Origin: Megalonaias nervosa
Taxonomy: Eukaryota; Mollusca; Bivalvia; Unionida; Unionidae
DNA length: 64,000 nucleotides
Reading direction: 5' to 3'
Assembly: GCA_016617855.1 (NCBI GenBank)
Contig: JAECUM010004998.1
Coordinates: forward strand, 124,001 to 188,000
Below the pieces are notes generated by a model. The model was not told where the DNA came from. It did not search any database and saw nothing but the letters and a program-made list of their open reading frames with translations. Below are positions 25,501 to 37,500 of this stretch, piece by piece (within the stretch, counting starts at the first letter, position 1; every line of letters begins with the position of its first letter). Both the position numbers and the translations under genes were made by a program.

Positions 25501-28500
25501 ACACAGTGTTTATTGTCCAATTTTCACTTTGAGTTTAAATACTTGTTTTTTTATACTCTATTCTAAATACTGTCTTCATACATTTGTTACATCTCAACCT
25601 GCTAAGTAAACTCTTCTTTTGCATCTACACAAGTTCTTAGAGAAAAAAGAAAGCAAATATCAGAAATTTAAAATGTTTTTTTACTCTTGCACTAACAACA
25701 CTCATAATTCATACAATTCATACAAATACACACTGATGATTCATTTGCAAATCAAAAACAAAGGAAAAACCATTGCTGAACTGAATAGAAAATGTACCTG
25801 TTTTGTCATATAAAATATGTGATTTCTGTAACCCTTCTTTTATATGTTCTGTTTTCACAACAACTGATCCTGCAGTTAATTCTCTTCTTTCATCTGATTG
25901 GCTTTTTGCGATTTGTGACTGTACTGCCATTTGCAAGCCATTCAAGGCAATCCTGGCATCCCCATCACACAAATGGGACAACATCTTAAGTGCCTGTGTC
26001 TCTATCCACACTCTTGGTCTGAAATAAATTCACAATAACTGGCCATATCAGACATAGCATGGTTTTTGTGCAAGTTGTCAATATGAGTAATGGATTCAGG
26101 TGTGCAAAGGTGTGACAAGAGGATAATTTTTGGCACAGGAATGTATTGCTAATTGAATATTTCAGGAAATTATCTTTCAGCTGTGGGAAATAAAATACAT
26201 TCACTTTTTATCAAAAAGAGAACAGGAACATGAAGTGTTAAAGCTGTATGAGTAATACAAAAAGGAGAAACAATTATAATACAAAGAGTGATTTTTAATG
26301 CTTCAAGCAAATTATGTTTCTTTGACTAAACTCACCAGATCATATGTACATAGGTGCAGGGTTTAATGGAACATGAGCACAATCCTGGCTATATAGTGCC
26401 AATGTTACTTAAGAAATTTACTTCCAAAAGTACAAAGGGATAATTGCACAAAAATCTTCCCAACAAAAATGATAATACATCACGAGTACTTCCACTACTT
26501 CAAAAATCTAGCCTTCCCATGTTAAAAGAGACACTGACACCATTGTTTTGTTTGTTCTAGCAATAAAAGTACTAAAATGTTTGCTTATTGAGACAGAAGT
26601 GGTCTTTCCATTATTTATCTACTATTACAACAGAAGTGCATGAACTCCCAGGGATGTTATGTCACATAAACGTGGGAGGCCATGGGTGTGAGTACCAATA
26701 CATGTATTATGATTTGTGTAGTCTGGTGTTGGGTCATTTATTCTGATATCATGAGCATACTTGCAGAAATGACTGTTTCAATGTTCAGTTTTGTTTTGTG
26801 TCAGAAAGGATTTTATTGCCATTTTTCATACGAGTTTTGGTTTATTGTTTCTTTGTAATGGGCTTGTTTCAATTTCCTTATAAGAGACACTGTTTGCTGC
26901 ATCATAATTGATAATTTGTAATTTGTTTACATCCCCTTTGTGATACTGATCTCAGTTTTCAATCAGTTTGAATTTTTTATTATACCAATTAGGCCGTCTG
27001 TGTGCTTTTATTATGTTTTTGTGGAGCAACATTTATATGGTAAATATTATTCAACAAGAATATTTTACTTTGAAAATGGGTTTTTTCTACCTATACATTA
27101 CCTAATTATAATGTATAAGGAGAATAATTAATAGGTGGAGGGAGTTATATCCCCTTCAGTTGACCCTGAATCTGGCTTCTGAAGTATGAGAAGCAGTTTC
27201 CCGACTCCTCTGAATTACAGACAAAACATAGCAGACCTCAATGAACAAATTTTGGCACCAGCAAACCCTGTGGAAATATGAATAATGTGTGTTGTTACAC
27301 TGCTGCTGAGTTATCTAGTAAGGTAGTCAGTGATGCTGCTGATACAAGACCCACCAGGACAAACTGAGTTATCTAGTAAGGTAGTCAGTGATGCTGCTGA
27401 TACAAGACCCACCAGGACAAACTGAGGCTCTTGAGAGGTCTTTTTGGAGAATGTTGAATCTGACCTCCATCCCATGACCTGAATAACGTCACTCTGTGAA
27501 CAGTTCTGCTTGAATGTTATGTTTGAATAAAGTTTACAGGCACAACAGAGTCAATATGCAAAATAAATGCATACAGTATTGGATTAAATCCTTGCTAAAA
27601 AGAGCAGATAACCCAATGAATCCAAAATGAAAGTGCCTTAGTGAAAATACTGTCCCCTCCTTGTTCAAGAGCAACAAAGGAGGAAGATTTCCTTCTTCTT
27701 ATCAGCTCATTATGTTACAGGTACCACTTCAATGTCACTTATGACACCTTTGGGATAAAGGGTCCAATGTGGATAATGGTTTAAAAACAAACTACTGATT
27801 TACCATAAGCAGGAGACTGTTATTTTACAGTGAAACCCCTGAGGCTATTAGGAGACAAAAGTATTGAAAACACAACAATGGCTTGGTGGGTAGAAGTGAT
27901 ACTAATATATAGAGCTGCACTGTATTAATGGTATACTATGGTATTTTCTTCTGGTGGTATGTACCATAGTAATTTTACACTGTACTACATGCAGTAGGTT
28001 GGTAGTTTCTGTCTGCATGGAATTTATGTAAATTTCCAATGAATCTTGTTACAACTTTAATGGTATTCATGACAAAATAGTTTAAGAAATGTATCTTTTT
28101 TCCTTTGTTACAAAACAGTTATATCTGTAACAATATAATGGTAACAAATATAATTCTATTTATGATCCTTTAATCACATCTCTGACACCTGTCACATATG
28201 CTAGCATGTTAGCCGAACAAATCCCCTTAGTCTGCTATCTAATGAGGCATATGCATAGCTTGCTAGGTCAGCTTCAGCAAGTTGGGAAACAGTTCTTTAT
28301 GGTTGTTTTGTAGAATTTTCTATTTTATAGGTTTTGTCTCACAGATATCTCTGCTATAAAATGTTTGTGATCTGGTGACTTGATGTGTCATAAGAGATGA
28401 CATCCTAAAATTCAAACTGATTTCCTATATAAAAAAGGTAATTCCCATAAATGTTACACAACTTACCTTCACACTCTGTTGCAACCATATCTAAAATAAC

Positions 28501-31500
28501 AGTCAAGATATCTGAAACTTTGCATCAAACTTTTATTCCTTTTTGGTGGTTCATCTAACCTAATGTCTGACATCATGTCAGAACTATCGTCCCCTATTAG
28601 GCAATAAATTCCACTTCATCCTTTACTTTCTTCACTCTGCCATTCAGTTTGCATATTCGTGTCAGCACTGACCTGAAGTTGAAATTTATCAGTAATTTTC
28701 CACCCACTTAACAATTATAATCTCTTTTTCCAAAAATGGACCAAAGTTCATGCTCAAATGTGAGTGAACAGCATAAACTGCAAGACACCTCTACAAAAAA
28801 TGTGCAGGATTTCCAAGCATCCTTTTGTATTGACCCACATCTGCATACTTTGGAATTTACACAGGTATTTTGATCAAACAAGTATCCTTAATATTTAATA
28901 CTTTTAGATTCTTATTTATTCAGTTTATCTTAACAGTACAGTTCAAACTTCAGACTGAATTTATATCTATGACTCTGAACTAATTTGTGGGAGTTCTCAT
29001 TCATCGCTGCTTTCCAATGTGCAAATGCAAAAAGTTTTTGTGTGATATTTGCACTTGTGCAACTGGGCAGCATCTCTGAAAATCCTTTGGCAAATGAATT
29101 CTTTCAGTGTATGATCCTCATCAAGCTTGTTTTACAAGTGATATCTCTATGTAATGGAGCCAATTTTCAACAGTACAGTAATAATTTTGTGATGTAACTT
29201 CCACTGTCATGGCAGGCTTTGCGATATTCACATATAGCTGCATTTTTTTCAACATGTCAGTTTGAAATTTATGAATTCAGGGAATATATATACTTTATTA
29301 TCATGCATATTCCATCATAGTTACATCCATTGCTAATGAAAACAAAGAGCATAATACAATTTATGTGTGCTGGGAAATTTGGGAGAGAAAAGGAAATGAA
29401 GAATATGCAACTACTGTGGACAGAAATGTTCATTACCGATCAATAAGCATCTGTTAATCAATTCTCAGACTTCTATTCTGATCTCATCCCTACTGTTCAC
29501 TGCTTCAGATCTGGGACAAGGAAGATGAAGTGGAAGCCTGACATTCTACCTTGTCACAATGAGCTACAAAATGGGGTCAATCACAACTGGCGTATATTCA
29601 AATAAGGACAGAGGGTGAATGGACCAGCCATATCCGTCGGCAGAGGTGTTAATGGTTAGTTTTAGGCTATGCCTAACTTGCATAGTCATGGAAACCAGAT
29701 CAAGCACGGACACAAGAGCTATGACACTGCAAACCAGACGTTATGTGTCTTGGAAATTTCTCTGGTCCAGGTGTATGGAAAATGGCTTTAACCATCCCAG
29801 ATCTGCAATGTCTCTGTTCACTTATGGTACTTTTGGGTTGAAAGCTGGCACACAAGTTTTTTTGAAGGCTGGACTGACATTTGAAACAAGTTGTCATAAG
29901 AAAGGTATATCATTGCTAGGGTCTTGAAGTTGATCTTCAAAACAGTGCAAGATGTCAGCAACTCAACCAGAGTAACTGTTTGGAAGAAAAGTGGTCTTTT
30001 TTCATTAAAAATATCACCAGATGGGGAAATTCTAAAGATGGCTACTGACAGAACAGGATAAGAAGATCAATACTCTCAGTAGGTAGCTAGAGTTCTTAAG
30101 TGGAAAGCTGAGTCTTCCCTGGACACTGTCAGATCAAACAAAGGGACTTCTGAATTAAAGTCTTCAGTGTCACAGGGGTAGGATGACAAAGAAGTCTCCT
30201 GCAATGGCAGTGAAGATTAAATGGGGAATGTAAGTCGTCAGTGACAGTAAACAAGGCTGGGATTCCATCCAAACAGGGAAATGGCAATCTCCAAATCTGG
30301 GATTTGTGCTTTGTCTAAAGTCTGAGATGGGTAACATGTAAATAAGAAAGGGAAATCACCATAGATCGTACTGTGAGTGGGTCATATCAGAGCTGGGACT
30401 AGCGATGGAACAGTTTGCTTTGCCTTTGGAGGTCTGGTACTGTACATCACGGTAGGCTCATACATCAAATCTGGTGCCATTTGCACTGTGCATTAAGATA
30501 AAGACAAGCTAAAAGTGGTTAGCTGGATTTCGGATGCCATCTACATTTTGGATTCTGGACTAGGCATGCTGAGAAAATGAATATCCATACCCAGAACAGT
30601 TACTGTTAAATGTGATCTGTTAAACACTAATTCATCTGTAGCACAGCAATGATAGTTGCAGAAAATCAAGATAGACTAGGAAAACGAATACATTTTATCA
30701 TACCTCTCAGACTCCAATGCAGGTGGAATGTTGACGTCAAATACTTCTGCATCAAGTTCTGGAAGAGCTTTCAACAGGATTTTCTCTATCTGCTCTGCCT
30801 CAAGCTTTTCTAAGACAATAACTCGACAGCGACTGAGGAGTGCCGAGTTTACCTGAAATGAGGGATTCTCTGTTGTTGCTCCTATCAACACCACTGTTCC
30901 ATCCTCTACATGGGGCAGCAGAGTGTCCTATTAAAACATGAAACCACTTTTAATAGAGTCTCCATGTTGAGAATTAGTGGGCAGCTGCATCATGCTGATT
31001 ATTTTGAAAATCATCTTGCATATCTTCTTATGCACCATAGTACTACTCTCATTAGAAACACAGAACCAGAATTAATATTCTACCTTTACTTGCAAAATGT
31101 CCTGGGTGCCTTGTAAATAATAGGACACAGGCTTTCTATATGCACTGTTAGGAGAGAATTTAATTAAAAGCACATATTTGTAGGCATTAAAAACATAAAT
31201 GTTTAAGAAACAAAAAGGCAGGTAAAAAAAAAACCCACAAGGAAGTTCCCTGGAAATCAGGAATAATTGGAACTATTAGAAATGTGTTCATAGAACGTGG
31301 ATGCCCACCACAGTACCTGAAATAACCTAAATGCAAAACTTAACTAAGGTGTGATCTAAAGCTGGATGAACAAGGGTAACACTGTCCTGGTGGGCATAAA
31401 AAAATAAAAATGTTGATTTAACTTTTAGCCTAACAATACAAGACCAGGCACAGAAGGTTACTGAAGCAGAATTTCTTGCTACAATGGATTCTACCAAAGT

Positions 31501-34500
31501 ACGAATTAAGTGCACCATTATGTTCAACATATCCTCAGCGTGACACTTTTATACAGTATACAGTATTGCTCACTTCTATATATTTTATATAATTTGATTC
31601 AATATGCCATAAATTATATTTCTGTAAGCATGGTTCCTTGCTAACTTCCTGAAAATCTCATTAAATCATAATTATGATCTGTTAAACATCAACAATATTT
31701 TCTTCCTAAGCGAAAAGGAGACCCAATAAGAAAAATAACCTGCTGTGACTTATTGAATCTGTGAATTTCATCAATGAACAAGATGGTTCTCTTCTTGAAC
31801 ATCTTCTGATCAGTCTTGGCTGCTCTGATTACTTCCTTCACATCATTAACACCTGCTGATGTAGCGGACAACTGAACAAATTTCCAGTTCTGTTGGTTAT
31901 TACAATTATGGGCTATGATTCTTGCCAAAGTAGTCTGAAATAAATAGTAATATTCATATAATATTGAGTGAAATGGTTTGAAGGCAGATCACCAAATTTA
32001 TAAACCTCCCCCCCCAAAATGAAACCATCCAAATAGACATGTCAATACAGTAATAACTGTATTGAGAAATCACTCATTCTGCAAACAAAATATCAGTATA
32101 GCCTCTCAAGACAAGTGGTCACTCAAACTAGATCACTGAATGTAATAAAATTGATCCATTCATAAAATATCTAGTCATAAATGCTGGGTGATTTCATAAC
32201 ACAATGGTCTTCCAAGCCAGTTTTTATTGTGTTCTGAATGTTGAAAATAACATTATCCAGGATGAAAGCATGGAAGGCTACAACTTTTACCAAAATTTAT
32301 AAAGAAGTGCATGGTAGCCAACAAACAAAATGATGTCATTTAATCATCACAATTAAAAACTCAACCTCCCTCTACATCTGCTATTTATTATGACAGGTCT
32401 TTGTTGACAATTTGGATAGTCATTGTAATGTTTTGTACTGCTAAATAAATCTACATAATGATAAAATTAATAATGCATCTCAGTGTAATACCTGGACACA
32501 TGTATATAATGCTAAGTAACTGAAGTGACTTACAAACAGGGTTAATTCAAGAATCTGACTCTACAACTACTGATTATAAGTATAAAATGACAAAAAGGTG
32601 AATATTTATTGCAGAAATCAAGAAATCCATGATCCAAATGTCTGTGGTCATTGTCTTTCTTTCACGATACATACCTTCTGTATATAATAGTATAGGGATT
32701 TGAATTAATCATGCCCATGTAACCATTCCCCTTAGAATTCATTTCAGACATTTGAATCTCCATTTTCCCTACATGTATGCTACAAGTACTTTAGAAACAG
32801 ATGAAAGTTGCAAAAAATAAAATCAAGATTTTTTTAAATTTAAAAAAAACCAAACAATAAAATCAGATTGTTTGGATTTAATTCGATTTTTTAAAAAATT
32901 TAAATCTTTTTTTTACTGAAATTCAACTAATACAAGAAAAGATGAGTGTTTTCGATTTATTTGCATAATATATAGTTTATTACATAATACAGTGTGACCC
33001 CACTATAGCACGCTCCGTTATAATACGAATTTGGATATAACACGGTTGTGGTGTGGCTCCTGAAATTTCATATACATGTATTTTTCTCGTACACAAAAAA
33101 AAAATTCTTTAATAAAAGTACGAAAAAAACAAAAAAAAATTTATGATCATTTTATGGAAGAGATCATATATGAATAATACAAGACGATCATGGCATGGTT
33201 CCTGAAATTTTATATGCATTTTTCTCATACACAAAAAAATAGTGTTTTCTTCTTAAAAGTACGAAAAATAACATGTAAAAAGTTTATTCAGGAATCGTGC
33301 AGGGCTTCGCCAATGTCACAAATTGTGATTATTTTTCCTTATTAGGGGCAAAATATACCATCTGGCAATTTTTTTTTATTGGCGACATTGTTGGCTGTTT
33401 AAACTTGTATATACAACCATTGGTTTGGAGTATAGAAATTCAGAGGCCTAATGAAAGGAAGCTGCAAAGTTGATATAAAATGCACTGAAATTTATCTATT
33501 GTTACACAAACAAATTCTTTGTCCATAGTGACAAACCATCTTAACAGTACATTGCTGTATCAAAATCCACTTATGTTGACATACAGCATGAGTACTGTAT
33601 GTTTTGAGATATCAGCTTTTTTTCATATTTACATTTCTGGTAGCGGAGATCAACCGGACGAGGCATTATCTCCTAATCTATCTTTCGTCGGATTTTTGGC
33701 CGCTCGCCAGTAATTAATATATTTACAGAGACTGACATTTGTGTGTGGATAGTAAGTAAAATTCCTCTTGTTTTCACTCAGAATTAAATCCTTCAGAACA
33801 TTCACGTTTTCTGTAGTAATCCCTGTCATCAGACCAGAACACCTGTGTCTCTATTGTCGATTGACTCTTTCTTTTAATTTCTGATGCATGCGTGGAAGGC
33901 AGCATCACTCCACTATCACAAATGTAAAAAAGAAAAAAAGAAAAAGAAAAATAAAAAATAAAAAAGCTGTCACTTGTCTATTCAATAGGCAGGGAGGAAC
34001 AGTAACTCAATTGACCATACGACTGCCAATTCATTTTTAAAAAAAAAAAATGTACCCAGATAAAATAGTATTTGAAATTTCAAAGAAAACATTACCTTTG
34101 AAGCACCGATTGTTATGAAAACGTACTAAGCAAATGGGAAAAAAATCAGTCTCAATCATGCAATACAATTTTTTGATGTTGCCGCCACAATAAGAAACGG
34201 GCATTTGTTTGGTTCTCCAAAGTTGTCCTTTAGCGGTGACTTCAATAATGCATGCACCCTTCATCAAAGAAAGCCGACTACAATCTTCAGTAAAAACAAA
34301 GAACCTTTCTTCAAAGGAAGTCAGTACCGAATTAAATAAAAGCAGTGGAATCTGATGGATTGTTTCATTTTCCAACGTGACTGGAACACTTTTACCGTGT
34401 CGTGAAAGTTTCCTTTTTACAGGAAAAAAGTTCATACTTACGAACTCTACCGATGGCACTTAAAACGCGCTTAAAATGCAAACTTTTACTGACTTGGAAC

Positions 34501-37500
34501 GTACTGAAAAGTAAATGTGCTTCATCATTCGTTATGTGATTGTGCTTTTTTCCACTAAACTGTGACAAAATTACTGAATATTTTAAATGGGCGTGTGTGC
34601 ATAGTTTCAATGTAATTACTTGTACTGTGGATTCAATGTATGTGACGTGATTCGCGGGTGAGTACACGGTGTTGATACTTTATTCATTGCTATACATTAG
34701 ACATGTATATATAAACAGTATACATGTATATGTACCAATGCGTGGTTCTCAGAATAAAGTAAAATATTAGATATGCCTTCTTTGTTTTCACTACAGGTAT
34801 ATTTCTCATTTAATATGCATCGATTTAAGATGATAACTGTGCCAATGAAGCACGTATTTTTGCACCAGCATTTATTACCTACCCCCCCACCCCCCGCACA
34901 TTTTTTCAGGTACATGCATCATTTTCTTCAGCTAACTGACCTGGTTGCATATAACAAGGTTCGGTCTATAACACGGTCGGGTTCTATGACTCCCAACTAC
35001 CGTGTTATAGCGGGGTCACGCTGTATTAAGTTAAAACATTTGAAATCACTACATATAAATACTAAATTTTCAATGTATATTTCTGATTAAGGATAGGTGC
35101 TATGTGTTAAGTCTGTATACAAATACTCCAGCTTTCTCAGTACAAAGCATGTTCCTGATTTTGAAATGAACAAATCCAAATGTAGAAAATATATGTTCAA
35201 CACCCAGCACTAGTGGCAACATTCCACAACAATTGGTAGCTCAGTTTCATATTATTAAGTCTTTTTATTGAGATTTCACTCAGGAAAAGGAGACACATCC
35301 CTGGAAAGTGCAGGCTTTAACATGTAAAGCTTGAAGGTATGGCTTGGGCTCTCAGGTTTACCACTATTGATAAGTGTGTCAGATGATGCTGACTGCAGTA
35401 TCAGAGGTCTCGGAATCACTTAATCACATGTATTTAGACGCAAATTTTTATCTTGGATGCAGCCAATCCCTTATGCAGGAGTCCTCTGTATGCACGCAAT
35501 AGCTGAGGGCAAATTCAAAAGCTTACCAGTCCTGCTTCAACCACTAGATGAGTGGGAAAATGTGTTGATCAACTGATCATTTTAGCTGTGCTGATATTTA
35601 CAACACAATTCAGTGGCTGAATGGCCCCTAGATGTACATGTTGTCATTATAAGCGTACATCAAAAGAACATGATGCAATAGCTAGGCAGTAAGTTCAAAG
35701 ACTTTGACTAGCTGCCGAGTGGTCGGAAAATGTGCTGATATTTACAATGACTGAATTCAGAGGCAGAAAAAAAAAGATATGTACATGTAATCATTATAAG
35801 AGTACATCAAATGAACAAATTTAGCTTTCATTATTGTGTTCATTTTTTAGTGTAGCCAAATAAGTAGTGCATGTGACCTCGAAAACAAGACACATTCAGA
35901 CTTGGACAAAAATAAATGCCATTTGCAAATTTGGATAAGTATTTTCGGGTTAAATGGCAAATTGACAAAGATTGTAATGAGATTCAGAAGACTGCTAAAG
36001 TTACTAGAACTGAAAGTTTGGATGGAACAGTGGCCAAGTGTAAGAAAGTGTGTGATGCCTGGCTTAGTATTTGGAAGCCATCACTCTAGGCTCGCATGAT
36101 GTAGAGTCTGATTGGGCGTCCCTTCGGGATGTTGTCTACTCCACCGCCGCCGATGTGGTAGGCCCTACCACGCGCAAGCACCAGGACTGGTTCGATGATA
36201 ACAATGATCGCATTCAAGAACTGCTCGACGAAAAACACCGCACACACAGAGTGCTGCTAAATGACCCGCATTCCACATCTAATAAAGCTGCATTCGCCAA
36301 TATCAGAACAGTGCAGAGAGAGCTCCGACAGATGCAGGACACATGGCTGAGCAAGAAGGCAGAAGAGATCCAGTCATATGCAGACTGCGATGACACGAAG
36401 AGGTTCTACGAGGTGCTCAAGACAATCTACGGTCCCACTAAATCAGGATCTTCCCTCCTCCTCAGTGCAGATGGGAACACGCTGATCACTGATAAGGAAG
36501 AGATTCTCAAGCACTGGGCAGAACACTTCGACAGTGTCCTCAACCGTCCTTCCTCTATCAACGTTGAAGCCATCGCTCGCCTGCCCCAGGTCCCAACCAA
36601 TGCTTCCCTCTCGGATTTGCCAAGTTTCACAGAAGTAGAGAAGGCAATTAAAAATCTATCCAGTGGCAAAGCCCCGGGTTCTGACTCCATCCCAGCGGAA
36701 GTCTACGCAGCTGGTGGTCCCCGACTGACGCAGAAGCTTACTGACCTCTTCCAGTCTATGTGGAACCAGGAGAAGATTCTGCAGGAGTTCAAAGATGCCT
36801 CTATTGTCCACCTCTACAAGCGGAAGGGGAACTGGCAATCATGCGACAACCACTGTGGCATCTCCCTATTATCCATCACGGGAAGATATTGGCCAGAATT
36901 CTGCTAAATCGAATGACCATCCACTTGGAGCAAGGCTTGCTACCAGAGAATCAGTGCAGCTTCAGGCAGGACCGGGGCACCGTGGACATATCTTCGCAAC
37001 CAGGCAACTCCAGGAGAAATGCCAAGAGCAGAATGTCAGCCTCTACACCACTTTTGTGGACCTCACAAAGGCTTTTGACAATGTGAGTCGTGAAGGTCTA
37101 TGGAGGATCATGGCAAAGTTCGGATGCCCTGAGAAGTTCATCACCATGGTCAGACTGTTCCACGATGGCATGTTCGCCAGAGTACAGGATGATGGAGAGT
37201 TCTCCCTGCCCTTTCCAGTGACAAACGGTGTCAAGCAGGGCTGTGTTCTTGCCCCGACCCTGTTCAGCATTACGTTCACAACGATGATGACCGATGCTTT
37301 CCGTGAGGGTGACATTGGCATTGACATCCGGTTCAGGACTGATGGGAACATCTTCAACCTGAGAAGACTGCAGGCTAAGACCAAAGTCCAGGAAGACACC
37401 ATCCGCGACTTCCTCTTTTGCTGATGACTGCGCTTTGAATGCTGGTACTCAGTCTGACATGCAAGAAAGTATGGATCAATTCTCCAAAGCCTGCACAGAC

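Larger units (their letters stand above)
20346..25797 (-). other. WRNIP1 intron 4
   Basis: 5.45 kb, filled by repeat families at 21040-21870, 22280-22500, 24155-24375 and 25010-25450. The open frames here show no known motif. Confidence 0.75.
26019..30703 (-). other. WRNIP1 intron 3
   Basis: 4.7 kb with the exact 58-bp duplication at 27306-27421, the dispersed repeat at 27230-27780 and composite copy 2. A plus-strand 102-codon frame at 29619-29927 has no known motif. Confidence 0.75.

Noticed and set aside
25718..25797. Extension of the WRNIP1 exon 4 frame past the donor
   Set aside because: Homology to WRNIP1 stops exactly at the GTACAT donor and resumes in exon 5 with the correct phase.
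29619..29927. 102-codon plus-strand frame and its minus-strand shadow
   Set aside because: It lies inside WRNIP1 intron 3 and shows no motif, splice structure or similarity that I recognise.
34773..35090. 105-codon plus-strand frame in the right end of the TIR element
   Set aside because: It runs through the TIR itself and a poly-C stretch and has no recognisable motif.
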